Notes: generated by a model from the sequence alone, not told the origin. A stretch of 64,000 nucleotides of DNA from Pseudoalteromonas sp. GCY (GCF_016695175.1 NZ_CP068023.1:1937501-2001500), one strand, 5' to 3'. Shown: positions 26,338 to 36,182, counted from the stretch's first letter. Numbers and translations: made by a program.

Positions 26338-27525
26338 TTATAGCTGTTTTTGGTTGAGTAGTTTTTGTGTAATGAGCTCACCAGTGACAGCATCATAGCT
26401 ACTCAAAGTCAGTGGCGTAGAATAGTGCTTTAAATAGACCTGATCATTTGGTTGTTCTACTGTAATTTTATCGATTGGGACGAGTTTTTTACCTTCATCG
26501 ACAAAAAATGACAGCTCTAGATAGCATGGAAAAACCTTTTTACATACACCGAGTGATTGTTGTTGTAGATCAAACGTTGAAGAGAGCCAACTTGGCCTAT
26601 TATTGATTTTAGTGGTTTTGGGCCAAGTTACAGAAAGATCAAACCTTTGCGGATCTGAAGAGTAGTGCTGAGATTGGCTTGCTACTCGTGCAAGGAGCAA
26701 AGGGGTATTACCACTTACTGATTGAACCTCAGATAAGCGAACCTGATCAACGGTGAGTGGATTAATTTTCAATGTTTGCTTGAGTTTACTCGCCAGTTGG
26801 TTTTGCTCATCTAGTTGAGAAAATCCTAGGTGAACGAGTAATTTTGCATCACGATTGTTATCAAATACCTTTTCTTTTAAGTGTTCAGCCGCGGCTTTGG
26901 CTCTACCTTGTTGTGAGTCGTGATCATAACTAATAATCTCATAGCCAAGCGATTTGGCTTCAAATATCAAGCTAGCGTAAGTCGCCTCCATGGTGTAGAT
27001 CCCATGTTCGTATGTTGTAAAGCCATGTTTATTTATTTGCTGCTCAACATTTACCTGTGGGATAAGTGCTTCTAATGCAAGATAGCGATAGCCTTGTTCA
27101 TATAAAGGCTTCAACAGGGAAATCGTTAGCGCTCGGTGTTTAGCATTATGATACGCCTCGTTTACCATAGTGATACGGGTGTAAGCAGCCTTCTGTTCTA
27201 TGATCTCTAGCGCAGGAACTAGCCGATAATCGTTTAACAACATATCTGGATTGATCACTCCAGAGGTGAGTTTTTCTGCTTCAAAATAATTGCCGACGAT
27301 AGAATGGTAGGTTGCTGCATATTGAATGTTTGCTGAGCTGCTATCTAAATGCCCTTTGACTGGAATTTGGCTTTCAAGTGACTGTGTGTTTTCAAACACA
27401 CGTTTATCTGAGTTAACACCAAAGATTAAAGAAGCTGGGTTAGCGCTTGAATTTGATAATGCTGGTACTGCTATCAAAGAACATGCGCAAAAAATAACGG
27501 TTTTTCCATATTGTTGAAGTAACAC
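26338..27525 (-). CDS. Secreted protein of unknown function with an EreA/ChaN/TIKI-like motif
   Basis: The start is GTG at 27525, supported by AAGGAG upstream. The 395-residue precursor begins with a signal peptide (about 1-24, ending PALS-N). Around residue 118 it reads ITMVNEAYHNAKHRALTISL, then GYRYLALEAL. This N-E-x-x-H and ALEAL arrangement recalls the erythromycin-esterase/ChaN/TIKI fold, where Glu and His bind metal or ligand; I infer this by eye. DNNRDAKLLVHLGFSQL fits a later strand-helix of that fold. The C-terminal 120 residues look beta-rich. It is flanked by unrelated genes. Confidence 0.6.
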   Translation of the reverse strand: MLLQQYGKTVIFCACSLIAVPALSNSSANPASLIFGVNSDKRVFENTQSLESQIPVKGHLDSSSANIQYAATYHSIVGNYFEAEKLTSGVINPDMLLNDYRLVPALEIIEQKAAYTRITMVNEAYHNAKHRALTISLLKPLYEQGYRYLALEALIPQVNVEQQINKHGFTTYEHGIYTMEATYASLIFEAKSLGYEIISYDHDSQQGRAKAAAEHLKEKVFDNNRDAKLLVHLGFSQLDEQNQLASKLKQTLKINPLTVDQVRLSEVQSVSGNTPLLLARVASQSQHYSSDPQRFDLSVTWPKTTKINNRPSWLSSTFDLQQQSLGVCKKVFPCYLELSFFVDEGKKLVPIDKITVEQPNDQVYLKHYSTPLTLSSYDAVTGELITQKLLNQKQL

Positions 27526-27660
27526 CTAAATCCACTCCTTGCGGGTTTATTACGATTATATTAATAGCATAAAAGCACGGAGGGCTGAATCGAATAAAAG
27601 CAAAATTTTTACAAGTATTTTATATTTGAATTATTTACAGGGGAGAGAGATGTGGAAGCA

Positions 27661-27694
27661 AATAAAAAGGCCAGTAGCTAAGTAACTGCTGGCC
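27661..27694 (-). terminator. Intrinsic terminator of the small conserved protein gene
   Basis: ggccagtag (27669-27677) pairs with ctgctggcc (27686-27694) with one G-T pair and an 8-base loop. On the minus strand TTTTTATT follows. It is 10 bases beyond the stop codon at 27705. Confidence 0.8.
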
Positions 27695-27704
27695 CTTGAT
27701 ATGA

Positions 27705-28151
27705 TTATTCTTCTTTGCCGTATGTTTTACGAAGAATATAAACATAGGCATTGATAAAAGCTTGCTCTTGAAACTTTTTCAATCCAGTGTCTTCATAGTC
27801 AACAGGAATTGGGTTTCTTTTTAATTGCTCTTTAACTTCAGTGCCAGATAGTAACTGCACGTCCACACCTGAAATTAACTGGATTGCAGCTTCCATTTTA
27901 AAACCAGCCGCACTACCTGCGAATTTACCTTTGTGTGGGCGCTGACGAATGGCGATAGAATCTACGCCGTAATCTTCTACTAGTTTTGCAAAGTCGAATT
28001 GGAACTTGCGCATTTCATCAAGTTCTGTCCCTTGGTTACTTAACGTAAAGCGGCGCTGACGAATGTCTCTGATATCAAAAACATCATCTTCTTTCGTTAG
28101 CATACAAAGCAGAGCTTCGCTGCCTGAAATTTCAACCCCAAGTGTTCTCAT
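27705..28151 (-). CDS. Small conserved gammaproteobacterial protein (DUF3010-like)
   Basis: The start is placed at 28151 (MRTLGVEISG), seven residues after an in-frame ATG that lacks a Shine-Dalgarno. The protein has 148 residues, is soluble and carries no signal peptide. MRTLGVEISGSEALLCML opens like the first strand of an RNase H/actin-like fold, and VDSIAIRQRPHKGKFAGSAA is a basic, glycine-rich block. I believe it belongs to DUF3010, found widely in Shewanella, Vibrio and relatives; the function is unknown. It is 34 bases from the exonuclease-fold gene upstream and may be co-transcribed with it. Confidence 0.75.
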   Translation of the reverse strand: MRTLGVEISGSEALLCMLTKEDDVFDIRDIRQRRFTLSNQGTELDEMRKFQFDFAKLVEDYGVDSIAIRQRPHKGKFAGSAAGFKMEAAIQLISGVDVQLLSGTEVKEQLKRNPIPVDYEDTGLKKFQEQAFINAYVYILRKTYGKEE

Positions 28152-28185
28152 TTTCGTGTCCAGATTATGCAAAAATTGAATTATC

Positions 28186-29178
28186 TCACAGTGTTATTTC
28201 TATTGCTATCGCTGCATGGTCAGAATAGCAAATATCTTCGTCAATACGCTTCGGATCTAGGTGAGCATCGTAACTGTAGTAATGTAACGACTTCACCCTA
28301 GGCATTTCTCGGTTGGGATTGAATTCTTTTGAACAAAGGATGTAATCAAGTACATTACCTTCACCTTGATAGTAATGACTGGCTGGTTTTTCTTTGTGGT
28401 TGTTGTCGGCGTAAAGAAAACTGTCGAACAACCCGACACTATCAAAGCCATTACTAGCAAGGACGGGTGGAAAGGCTTGCGTCATAAAAGATAGTGCGGG
28501 GCTGTCTAATGCATCATTGAAATCGCCCATCACCAATGTTGCAGCTTGTTTCTCCCTTTGTGTCTTTAATGCATCGTAATAAATGATGGAAGCTTCGAGT
28601 GAACGTGAGATCTGCGACTGCATCGTACCTACGGTTTCGTGAAGTAATGTAAGTAGCGGGTCATCTTGATTGGAATCACCCAACATGTGGGCCATTGAAT
28701 GCACGCGTTGAGACTTAAAGTGGACGGCATAACACGCGAGTAACCCGAAGCCTGGAATGTCGAACTTACATTTTATCGGGGTGCGATTGAATTTAAATTG
28801 ATGTTGATTATTAAGGTATTCGAGTAATTCGGGGCAGGGCTCTAACGGCGCAAAGGATTTAAATGGTAGTTTTGATGCGATAGCGACCACGGGTTTAAAC
28901 AGTACCGATGGGTATACGTGATCAGGACTTGGCGCATCTACAGTGGCAAAGTGGACAAGACCCAAGTCTTCGCACAGCATCTGTAAGCTATCAGGAGAGA
29001 AGACCTCTTGAAACACAATGACATCGGGGTTTATATGCTGAATGAGTCCCGTGATGAACTGAGTTTTGGTTTGCCACTGTGTTTCATTATAGTGCTCATG
29101 AAGTTGATAAAAAGAATAAGGCGGCGCTGCAAAATTTAGTAGATTAAAGGTTGCAAACCGATAACGCTTTTTGGCCAC
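28186..29178 (-). CDS. Endonuclease/exonuclease/phosphatase family protein
   Basis: The start chosen is GTG at 29178, with GGGA at proper spacing; a TTG at 29190 is the alternative and lacks one. The protein has about 330 residues and no signal peptide. Motifs of the Mg-dependent EEP fold are in order: FNLLNFAAPP, VIVFQEVFS (metal-binding Glu), VMGDFNDALDS (Asp and Asn) and YSDHAAIAIEI (catalytic Asp-His). LDYILCSKEF precedes the last motif as in sphingomyelinase or nuclease relatives. The substrate may be nucleic acid or a phosphoester; sequence does not decide. Confidence 0.82.
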   Translation of the reverse strand: MAKKRYRFATFNLLNFAAPPYSFYQLHEHYNETQWQTKTQFITGLIQHINPDVIVFQEVFSPDSLQMLCEDLGLVHFATVDAPSPDHVYPSVLFKPVVAIASKLPFKSFAPLEPCPELLEYLNNQHQFKFNRTPIKCKFDIPGFGLLACYAVHFKSQRVHSMAHMLGDSNQDDPLLTLLHETVGTMQSQISRSLEASIIYYDALKTQREKQAATLVMGDFNDALDSPALSFMTQAFPPVLASNGFDSVGLFDSFLYADNNHKEKPASHYYQGEGNVLDYILCSKEFNPNREMPRVKSLHYYSYDAHLDPKRIDEDICYSDHAAIAIEITL

Positions 29179-29407
29179 GAATAATCCCAAAATAGTTTTT
29201 GTAAGTTAATAGATTAATTTTAGCTCTAGGCTTGCACTTAGCCAAGTAACACGCGAGAATAGTGGTTCTTATTCGAAAGTCCTCGGATGAGCCGCGATAA
29301 TTCGCGCAAGACAATGCTTATTCGTAAAAGCGTTGATAGGCACACTTTAAAATTAATTAAATACATGTGATGCATTGTAGGTGTCACCACTGTAAATAGG
29401 ATTTATC

Positions 29408-31318
29408 ATGCCAGTTATTACTCTCCCTGACGGCAGTCAGCGTATTTTTGAAAACCCTGTCACTACCCTAGAAGTCGCTCAAGACATCGGTCCAGGCCTT
29501 GCGAAAGCAACGATTGCTGGTCGTGTAAATGGCGTTCGTGTTGATGCTTGTGACCTCATTGAAAATGACTCAGCGCTTGAAATCATCACCGCCAAAGACG
29601 ACGACGGTCTTGAGATTATTCGTCACTCGTGTGCGCACTTGATTGGTCATGCAGTAAAACAGTTGTTCCCAGAAGCTAAGATGGCGATTGGTCCTACCAT
29701 CGACAACGGTTTCTATTACGATGTTGACCTAGAGCATTCGCTTACTCAAGAAGACCTTGAAGCGATTGAAAAGCGTATGTTGGAGTTGGCTAAAACCGAC
29801 TACGACGTAGTAAAGAAAAAGGTGAGCTGGCAAGAGGCGCGCGATGCATTTGCAGCACGCGGTGAAACCTATAAGATGGAAATCCTAGACGAGAATATCG
29901 CGAAAGATGACCGCCCTGGTTTATATCACCACGAAGAATATGTTGATATGTGTCGTGGTCCGCACGTTCCAAATATGAAGTTCTGCCACCACTTCAAGAT
30001 TATGAAAGTGGCAGGTGCATACTGGCGCGGCAACTCAGAAAACAAGATGTTACAGCGTATCTACGGTACAGCTTGGGCTGACAAGAAGCAGCTAAAGGCG
30101 TATCTTAAGCGTTTAGAAGAAGCTGAAAAGCGCGATCACCGTAAAATTGGTAAAGCACTCGACCTGTGGCACTGGCAAGAAGAAGCGCCAGGCATGGTGT
30201 TTTGGCATAATGATGGCTGGAGCATTTATCGCGAGCTTGAAGATTTTGTTCGTGAAAAACTACGCGAATATCAATACGAAGAAGTAAAAGGTCCGTTAAT
30301 GATGGACCGTGGCTTGTGGGAAAAATCAGGCCACTGGGACAAGTATTCAGATGCTATGTTCACGACTGAGTCAGAGAAACGTGAGTATGCTATTAAGCCG
30401 ATGAACTGCCCAGGTCACGTGCAGATCTTTAACCAAGGTCTAAAGTCGTACCGTGATTTACCACTACGTATGGCTGAATTTGGCTGTTGTCACCGTAATG
30501 AACCATCAGGTGCACTACATGGCTTGATGCGCGTTCGTGGCTTTACTCAAGATGATGCGCATATCTTCTGTACAGAAGAGCAAATCATGGATGAAGTATC
30601 TGCCTGTATCAAAATGGTATATGATACATACTCGACATTTGGCTTTGAAAAGATTGTTGTAAAACTTTCGACTCGTCCAGAAAAGCGCATTGGTGAAGAC
30701 GAAATGTGGGACAAAGCGGAAGCTGCATTAGCTGAAGCGTTAAAAGTTAACAACATCGAGTTTGAATATCTGCCGGGTGAAGGGGCGTTTTATGGTCCTA
30801 AGATCGAATTCACGCTGTATGACTGTTTAGAGCGTGCGTGGCAATGTGGTACAGTGCAATTAGACTTCGCACTACCAGGTCGTTTAGGTGCAACTTATGT
30901 TGCGGAAAGTAACGAGCGTAAAACACCAGTTATGATCCACCGCGCGATTCTGGGTTCACTAGAGCGCTTTATTGGAATTCTAACGGAAGAATATGCTGGT
31001 CAGTTCCCAACTTGGCTTGCGCCTAAACAAGTTGTGATCATGAATATCACGGATAAACAGGCGGATTATGTCCACGAAGTTGTACAAAAGTTGAATAAAC
31101 TTGGAATAAGAGCTTGTGCCGACTTGAGAAATGAGAAGATTGGTTTTAAAATCCGCGAGCATACTTTAAAACGTATACCTTATTTACTAGTGGTGGGTGA
31201 CAAAGAAGTCGAGCAACAAGAAGTTGCAGTAAGAACCCGTACTGGTGAAGATTTAGGTAAATTATCGATTGATGATTTCATCGTTAAAGTTAGCGAAGAG
31301 ATTAAAAATCGACTATAA
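29408..31318 (+). CDS. thrS: Threonyl-tRNA synthetase
   Basis: This 636-residue class II synthetase charges tRNA-Thr. An N-terminal TGS domain (about 1-62) comes first, then the editing domain with HxxxH ([11 protein letters not shown]) at about 73-83 and SAD-type CRGPHVPN. The catalytic core has MNCPGH (zinc-binding Cys), motif 2 [20 protein letters not shown] and motif 3 [10 protein letters not shown]. The anticodon-binding domain is at about 535-636. Length equals the E. coli enzyme. AGGA precedes the ATG. It leads the thrS-infC-rpmI-rplT operon. The 229-bp leader (29179-29407) has no structure I could confirm as a tRNA-like operator. Confidence 0.97.
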   Translation: MPVITLPDGSQRIFENPVTTLEVAQDIGPGLAKATIAGRVNGVRVDACDLIENDSALEIITAKDDDGLEIIRHSCAHLIGHAVKQLFPEAKMAIGPTIDNGFYYDVDLEHSLTQEDLEAIEKRMLELAKTDYDVVKKKVSWQEARDAFAARGETYKMEILDENIAKDDRPGLYHHEEYVDMCRGPHVPNMKFCHHFKIMKVAGAYWRGNSENKMLQRIYGTAWADKKQLKAYLKRLEEAEKRDHRKIGKALDLWHWQEEAPGMVFWHNDGWSIYRELEDFVREKLREYQYEEVKGPLMMDRGLWEKSGHWDKYSDAMFTTESEKREYAIKPMNCPGHVQIFNQGLKSYRDLPLRMAEFGCCHRNEPSGALHGLMRVRGFTQDDAHIFCTEEQIMDEVSACIKMVYDTYSTFGFEKIVVKLSTRPEKRIGEDEMWDKAEAALAEALKVNNIEFEYLPGEGAFYGPKIEFTLYDCLERAWQCGTVQLDFALPGRLGATYVAESNERKTPVMIHRAILGSLERFIGILTEEYAGQFPTWLAPKQVVIMNITDKQADYVHEVVQKLNKLGIRACADLRNEKIGFKIREHTLKRIPYLLVVGDKEVEQQEVAVRTRTGEDLGKLSIDDFIVKVSEEIKNRL

Positions 31319-31389
31319 ATATAAACTTGCGTGTACTTTACTTTTTCTGGTGCACGCATTTACTTTTGAATTTTTTGGAGGAACGTACC

Positions 31390-31938
31390 ATTAGAGGCGG
31401 CAAAAAAGGGCAAAATAACGCTCAGAAAAATCGTATTAACGAAGAGATTACAGCGAAAGAGGTTCGCTTAATTGACGCTGAAGGCGAGCAAGCTGGCATT
31501 GTCTCAACAAGAGACGCACAAAACATGGCGGACGAAGCAGGTCTAGATCTAGTTGAGATCAGTCCAAACGCTGAACCACCGGTTTGTAAAGTGATGGACT
31601 ACGGTAAGTTCCTTTTTGAAAAAGCAAAAATCCAAAAAGAACAAAAGAAAAAGCAAAAGCAAATTCAGGTTAAGGAAGTTAAATTCCGTCCTGGAACAGA
31701 TGTTGGTGATTACCAAGTCAAGCTACGTAGCCTTCGCAAGTTTCTTGAGGGTGGTGACAAAGCTAAAGTCACAATTCGCTTCCGTGGTCGTGAAATGGCG
31801 CACCAAGAGATTGGTATTGATCTACTAGAACGTATCAAGACTGAATTGGAAGATATCGCATCAGTTGAGTCTTTCCCGAAAAAAGTAGAAGGTCGTCAGA
31901 TGATAATGATGATGGCGCCTATTGCTAAAAAGTCTTAA
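31390..31938 (+). CDS. infC: Translation initiation factor IF-3 (ATT start codon)
   Basis: The start is ATT at 31390, preceded by TTGGAGGAACG. The mature N-terminus reads [20 protein letters not shown], matching IF-3 proteins, and gives 182 residues. An upstream in-frame TTG at 31327 would add 21 hydrophobic residues absent from the family. The N-domain (about 1-75) contains [14 protein letters not shown]; a Lys-rich linker is at about 76-95; the C-domain has [15 protein letters not shown] and [14 protein letters not shown]-3 binds 30S subunits and discriminates against non-canonical start codons, so the ATT start makes its own synthesis autoregulated, as known in E. coli. Confidence 0.96.
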   Translation: MRGGKKGQNNAQKNRINEEITAKEVRLIDAEGEQAGIVSTRDAQNMADEAGLDLVEISPNAEPPVCKVMDYGKFLFEKAKIQKEQKKKQKQIQVKEVKFRPGTDVGDYQVKLRSLRKFLEGGDKAKVTIRFRGREMAHQEIGIDLLERIKTELEDIASVESFPKKVEGRQMIMMMAPIAKKS

Positions 31939-31963
31939 TCTCGGCATAATACGCATCGAATTT

Positions 31964-32083
31964 AACGCAGGTTTCAAGTGCTAACGCCACCTGCGTTATC
32001 CGGTTTTAAAGTAAGGTATTGATCCTTCACCGGTTTTAGGTAGTAAGTTAGGCCTACAAGTGAGTTTATCTCCGCCTACTTAC
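31964..32083 (+). promoter_or_regulatory. Structured leader of rpmI-rplT (possible L20-binding autoregulatory site)
   Basis: Three successive hairpins fill the 181-bp infC-rpmI gap: aacgcaggt/acctgcgtt (31964-31972 with 31989-31997), ccggt/accgg with inner aagg/cctt (32000-32033), and gtaagttaggc/gcctacttac (32043-32053 with 32074-32083, one bulge). In other bacteria ribosomal protein L20 represses this operon by binding structured mRNA here. The assignment is by position; I see no proof of an L20-specific fold. Confidence 0.5.
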
Positions 32084-32119
32084 ATTGTGTTAAAGCAATA
32101 TCATTCGGAGTTATTGCAA

Positions 32120-32320
32120 ATGGCTTATAAGCTAAAATCACACAGAGGTGCTGCTAAGCGCTTCAAAAAGACTGCTTCTGGCGGTTACAAGCGTAAACAG
32201 TCGCATCTTCGTCACATTCTGACTAAGAAATCTTCAAAGCGTAAATTACACCTTCGTGCTAAGTCTATGGTTCATAAGAATGACCTAGGCCTAATCGATC
32301 GTATGTTACCATTCGCTTAA
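32120..32320 (+). CDS. rpmI: 50S ribosomal protein L35 (bL35)
   Basis: The start is placed at 32120, with GGAG 9 bases upstream, giving 66 residues that begin [19 protein letters not shown], the standard bL35 N-terminus. An upstream in-frame ATG-like start at 32060 is not supported. The protein is small and strongly basic, with the [15 protein letters not shown] block of the family. It is followed after 15 bases by rplT. Confidence 0.97.
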   Translation: MAYKLKSHRGAAKRFKKTASGGYKRKQSHLRHILTKKSSKRKLHLRAKSMVHKNDLGLIDRMLPFA

Positions 32321-32335
32321 TAGAGGATATCAGAA

Positions 32336-32695
32336 ATGGCAAGAGTTAAACGCGGCGTAGTTGCACGTGCACGTCACAAAAAAGTATTAAAGCAAGCTAA
32401 AGGTTACTATGGAGCGCGTTCACGCGTTTACCGCGTAGCTTTCCAAGCGGTAACTAAAGCTGGTCAATATGCTTACCGTGACCGTCGTGCTAAGAAACGT
32501 ACTTTCCGTCAACTATGGATTGCTCGTATCAACGCAGCTGCACGTCAAAATGGTCTTTCTTACAGCCGTTTCATCAATGGCCTTAAAAAGTCATCGATTG
32601 AAATCGATCGTAAGATCCTAGCTGATATCGCAGTATACGACCAAGTAGCTTTCGCAGCACTAGTTGCTAAAGCAAAAGACGGTCTAGCTGCTTAA
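32336..32695 (+). CDS. rplT: 50S ribosomal protein L20 (bL20)
   Basis: This 119-residue basic protein begins [20 protein letters not shown] and contains [19 protein letters not shown] and [20 protein letters not shown], all bL20 signatures. It is essential for early 50S assembly and, by family, the repressor of this operon. GAGGA precedes the ATG. A strong terminator follows 42 bases after the stop. Confidence 0.97.
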   Translation: MARVKRGVVARARHKKVLKQAKGYYGARSRVYRVAFQAVTKAGQYAYRDRRAKKRTFRQLWIARINAAARQNGLSYSRFINGLKKSSIEIDRKILADIAVYDQVAFAALVAKAKDGLAA

Positions 32696-32737
32696 TAAGC
32701 AGAACTAGAATTAGTCTTAGGACTAAACCTGGTATTG

Positions 32738-32762
32738 AAAAGGAGCCTTAGGCTCCTTTTTT
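32738..32762 (+). terminator. Intrinsic terminator of the thrS-rplT operon
   Basis: aggagcc (32741-32747) and ggctcct (32751-32757) pair across tta, flanked by an A-run and a T-run. A second palindrome, cgctaacgttagcg (32783-32796), followed by six T lies just after it and overlaps the stop of the convergent gene. Confidence 0.88.
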
Positions 32763-32790
32763 AGTTTTATATTCGTTATCATCGCTAACG

Positions 32791-33624
32791 TTAGCGGTTT
32801 TTTATTAAAATTTTATCCAGCATCTTACTGCTCAATATTCGTTTTAAGTATCCCATCAAATAGGTCGGAAACGTAACGTAATATCTCGGCTTTGCAGTCT
32901 TCGCACTCAGTGCGTGTTGCAGCACTTTATAAACAGCTTCTGGTCCTAAGGTAAATTTTTGCGGTGCTTCTTCTGAGCCCAAGCGGTTAAGCTGCGCCTG
33001 ATACGCTTTGTGATGTACACTATTTTCGTGATCGATATTCGCTAAAAAGGCGTGCTTCGCGTTTTCTCTAAATTTAGACACGATTGGACCTGGCTCTATT
33101 AGGCTAACTTGAATATTGCTACCTGAAAGCTCCATGCGTAGGGTGTCGGTAAGTCCTTCAAGTGCAAATTTGCTCGCGTTATAAGCGCCACGATATGGCA
33201 GAGCGACTAATCCAAGTACGGATGAGTTATGAATAATGCGGCCTGCGCCTTGCTTACGCATTTGCTCAACTGCGAGACAAGTGAGTGTGTGCCAGCCAAA
33301 AAAATTAACTTCAAATTGTTGCCGTAACACCTCTGTAGGCAAGTCTTCTACCGCACCAGGTTGACCGTAGGCGCCGTTATTGAATAACGCGTCTAGCTGA
33401 CCATTTGCGATTGTCAAAGCTTGGTTAAAACCATCATTTATACTTTGCTCGCACGCTAAATCGAGCAAAATACATTGAATGTCTGTGCCTTCAAATTTAT
33501 TCAGGTCTTTTGCATTTCTAACTGAAGCAATAACTTGATATCCTGCTTTTGACAATTGCACAGCGCAGTAATAACCAATCCCGCTAGAACAACCTGTGAT
33601 TAAAATTGATTTTTGTATGCTCAT
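32791..33624 (-). CDS. Short-chain dehydrogenase/reductase
   Basis: The start is placed at 33624 (AGGGA upstream), giving 277 residues; an in-frame ATG 39 bases earlier has no Shine-Dalgarno. Classical SDR motifs are present: the cofactor loop TGCSSGIG (about 10-17), NNGAYG (about 85), and the catalytic Ser with YNASK (SSVLGLVALPYRGAYNASK, about 135-155). The C-terminal region ends in basic helices with GYLKRILSSKML. It is an NAD(P)H-dependent oxidoreductase; the substrate is unknown. It is monocistronic and divergent from the M14 peptidase gene. Confidence 0.87.
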   Translation of the reverse strand: MSIQKSILITGCSSGIGYYCAVQLSKAGYQVIASVRNAKDLNKFEGTDIQCILLDLACEQSINDGFNQALTIANGQLDALFNNGAYGQPGAVEDLPTEVLRQQFEVNFFGWHTLTCLAVEQMRKQGAGRIIHNSSVLGLVALPYRGAYNASKFALEGLTDTLRMELSGSNIQVSLIEPGPIVSKFRENAKHAFLANIDHENSVHHKAYQAQLNRLGSEEAPQKFTLGPEAVYKVLQHALSAKTAKPRYYVTFPTYLMGYLKRILSSKMLDKILIKNR

Positions 33625-33747
33625 TTGATCCCTAAAGTTATGGTTATCTGCGATTAACTGCAAATTTTTGTTGAATCACCGCACATTGTAAGCCGATATC
33701 TAAAATATTGATATAATTGGCAGATAAAAGCAGAGGAATAGAGAAAT

Positions 33748-35538
33748 ATGATGAGTTCCAGCATTATTATGCTTACTGCAATGCTAGGTATGAACGGTCA
33801 TTTACCACCTTTGATAGAGTGGCAGGGCAAAAGTGAACAACTATTACAACAACAGGGCCCATTAACGACTGATTTTGAACTAAGTGGTGCGATAGATTCT
33901 CCTAATTACGCAGATACGATGGCATTTGTTGACCGCCTAGTGGCTGCCAATCCGACCCAATTTAAGTTAGAGACGATCGGATTTAGCAATAGTAATCGCG
34001 CGATTAAGATGATTGTTGCAACGGAGCAGGGCGGTGACAAATCAAATGTTATTAACAATGGTAAGCCAACTATTTTAGTACAGGCAGGTATTCATGCCGG
34101 GGAAATTGACGGCAAAGATGCGATGTTTATGTTGCTTCGCGATGTTGCAACCGGTAAGCGCCGTGACATCTTGACGAAAGTGAATTTACTCTTTATCCCT
34201 ATTCTCAACGTCGATGGGCATGAAAGGCGCAGTGAGTTTAACCGTATAAATCAACGCGGCCCGACTGTTATGGGCTTTAGAACTAATGCCAATAATTTAA
34301 ATCTCAATCGTGATTACACTAAATTGGACACGCCGGGAGTTAAGGCGGTCATGCAGGTGATTAACGAATATAATCCGGATCTGTACATCGATGTTCATGT
34401 AACGGATGGTGCAGACTACCAATACGATGTCACTTATGGTTTTAACCCAACTTTTGCAAGTGAGTCTCCGGCGATAGCTGAGGTGTTAGAGAATCAGATT
34501 TCGCCACAAATTAATGCAGCGCTTGCTGCCCAAGGACATATTCCTGGTCCGCTAGTGTTTGTGATGGATAAGCGAGACTTTAAAAAGGGATTGGCTGGCT
34601 GGGTGGCAACGCCACGATTTTCAAATGGTTGGGGGGATTTAAAAGGACTGCCGACCATACTGGTAGAAAATCACTCTTTGAAACCCTATAAGCAGCGCGT
34701 GCTAGGCACTTATGTGTTTATGGATGGTGTTATCAGTGGCCTTTCAAGCAATATTCAGGCACTACGAGAAGCGGTTCAAAAAGAGGCTGAATTCACACCT
34801 AAACAATTGGTAGTTGAACGCAGCTATGCAAAAGAGCCTGACTACATTCAATTTAAAGGCATCCAATACAAGCAGTTTGAAAGTGCATTGTCTGGTCATT
34901 TGGAAGCAAAGTACTTAGGCGAGCCACAAGACTATGAGAAGCTGCCAATTTATTGGCAGAAGGAAGTAAAAACAACGGTGAATGTTCCTGAGCAGTTTTA
35001 CATTCCACCGGCATACCCAGAAGTGATCGAAAAATTAAAACTACATGGAATAACCGTTTCTAAACTACCTGATGGAACGGTAGTGGAAAAGGTAAGTCAA
35101 GCTACAGTAAAAGACTACAAGTTCGATACAGCTCCTTTTGAAGGACGCTTTAGAGTGAATGCGACTTTTGACATTAAGGAGCTTTCAGACAAGGTCGATC
35201 TCAGTGGGTGGTATAAAGTAGCAACGGCGCAAAAATCTGGAGAACTGGTGACTCACTTACTACATCCAGAGGCGCCTGACTCATTTTTTGCTTGGGGGGA
35301 TTTCAATACTATTTTCCAACGTACAGAATATGTTGAAAATTATGCACTTGAACCTTTTGCGCGAAAAATGCTAAAACAAAATCCAGCTATGGCATTAGCC
35401 TTTGATAAAAAAATACGTGAAGACAAGCAGTTTGCAAACGATCCAAAAGCGAGGATGGAGTGGCTTTATGCAAGAACTCCGTTTTATGATAATGCGTATC
35501 TTAAATATCCTGTTTTGATGTCGTTTGGAGCAAACTAA
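33748..35538 (+). CDS. M14 family zinc metallocarboxypeptidase
   Basis: This 596-residue protein carries the M14 zinc site: HAGEIDGKD (His and Glu ligands, about 113-121) and DVHVTDGADY (third ligand His, about 215). The general base Glu is in ILVENHSLKPYKQRV. N-N-L-N-L-N-R-D provides the substrate-binding Asn-Arg pair. About 230 C-terminal residues form an extra beta-rich domain. The first residues are only moderately hydrophobic, so export is uncertain. Similar proteins are annotated as peptidase M14 in marine gammaproteobacteria. The next gene starts 2 bases after the stop, suggesting an operon. Confidence 0.85.
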   Translation: MMSSSIIMLTAMLGMNGHLPPLIEWQGKSEQLLQQQGPLTTDFELSGAIDSPNYADTMAFVDRLVAANPTQFKLETIGFSNSNRAIKMIVATEQGGDKSNVINNGKPTILVQAGIHAGEIDGKDAMFMLLRDVATGKRRDILTKVNLLFIPILNVDGHERRSEFNRINQRGPTVMGFRTNANNLNLNRDYTKLDTPGVKAVMQVINEYNPDLYIDVHVTDGADYQYDVTYGFNPTFASESPAIAEVLENQISPQINAALAAQGHIPGPLVFVMDKRDFKKGLAGWVATPRFSNGWGDLKGLPTILVENHSLKPYKQRVLGTYVFMDGVISGLSSNIQALREAVQKEAEFTPKQLVVERSYAKEPDYIQFKGIQYKQFESALSGHLEAKYLGEPQDYEKLPIYWQKEVKTTVNVPEQFYIPPAYPEVIEKLKLHGITVSKLPDGTVVEKVSQATVKDYKFDTAPFEGRFRVNATFDIKELSDKVDLSGWYKVATAQKSGELVTHLLHPEAPDSFFAWGDFNTIFQRTEYVENYALEPFARKMLKQNPAMALAFDKKIREDKQFANDPKARMEWLYARTPFYDNAYLKYPVLMSFGAN

Positions 35539-35540
35539 CC

Positions 35541-36182
35541 ATGCTAGTGTTCACCATTCCAGTTACCCCGTTTATGCAAAATTGTCGGGTTATTGTGTGC
35601 CCAGAAACACAAGCCGCTGCAATTGTAGACCCAGGTGGTGAAGCGGAAAAAATTATTGCGCAGTTGAACGCACGGGGATTAGTGCCAAGCATGATTTTGC
35701 TTACCCATGCGCACCTTGATCATGTGGGGGCAAGTACAGTATTAAGTGAACATTTTAACATCGAGATTATTGGGCCTCATCAGGGCGATCAATTTTGGTT
35801 GGAAGCCTTGCCAATGCAATCACAGATGTTTGGTTTTCCTAATCATGCAGCTTTTTTACCATCAAAGTGGTTAAATGATGGTGATGAGGTTAAAGTGGGA
35901 AACCTAATACTCGAAGTCAGACATTGTCCAGGGCATACTCCGGGGCACGTGGTATTTTATGAACCAAACTCAAAACAGGTCTTAGTAGGAGATGTGTTGT
36001 TTAAAGGCTCTGTTGGTCGTACTGACTTTCCAAAAGGCGATGCGGCTCAACTAAAACAGTCTATTGAAGATAAGCTGTTTACTTTGCCTGATGAAGTCGT
36101 GGTACATTCGGGCCATGGTGAAAACACCTCAATTGGCTTAGAAAAGGCGACAAATCCTTTTATGAGTGGCCGATTTGGTTAA
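35541..36182 (+). CDS. Metallo-beta-lactamase-fold hydrolase (glyoxalase II-like, YcbL type)
   Basis: This 213-residue protein has the binuclear metal motif THAHLDHVG (about 55-63), CPGHTPGHV (about 133), VGDVLFKGSVGRTDFP (bridging Asp) and HSGHGENTSIG. The lack of the C-terminal glyoxalase II domain and its length match YcbL/GloC, which hydrolyse S-lactoylglutathione or other thioesters. It starts 2 bases after the M14 peptidase stop and is likely translated with it. An isolated thioesterase role is inferred from the family. Confidence 0.88.
   Translation: MLVFTIPVTPFMQNCRVIVCPETQAAAIVDPGGEAEKIIAQLNARGLVPSMILLTHAHLDHVGASTVLSEHFNIEIIGPHQGDQFWLEALPMQSQMFGFPNHAAFLPSKWLNDGDEVKVGNLILEVRHCPGHTPGHVVFYEPNSKQVLVGDVLFKGSVGRTDFPKGDAAQLKQSIEDKLFTLPDEVVVHSGHGENTSIGLEKATNPFMSGRFG

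Noticed and set aside
29179..29407. tRNA-Thr-like translational operator before thrS
   Set aside because: Known in E. coli, but I could not fold convincing anticodon-arm mimics from this leader by eye.
31327..31389. N-terminal extension of infC
   Set aside because: The extra residues are hydrophobic and not found in IF-3; the ATT at 31390 has the ribosome-binding site.
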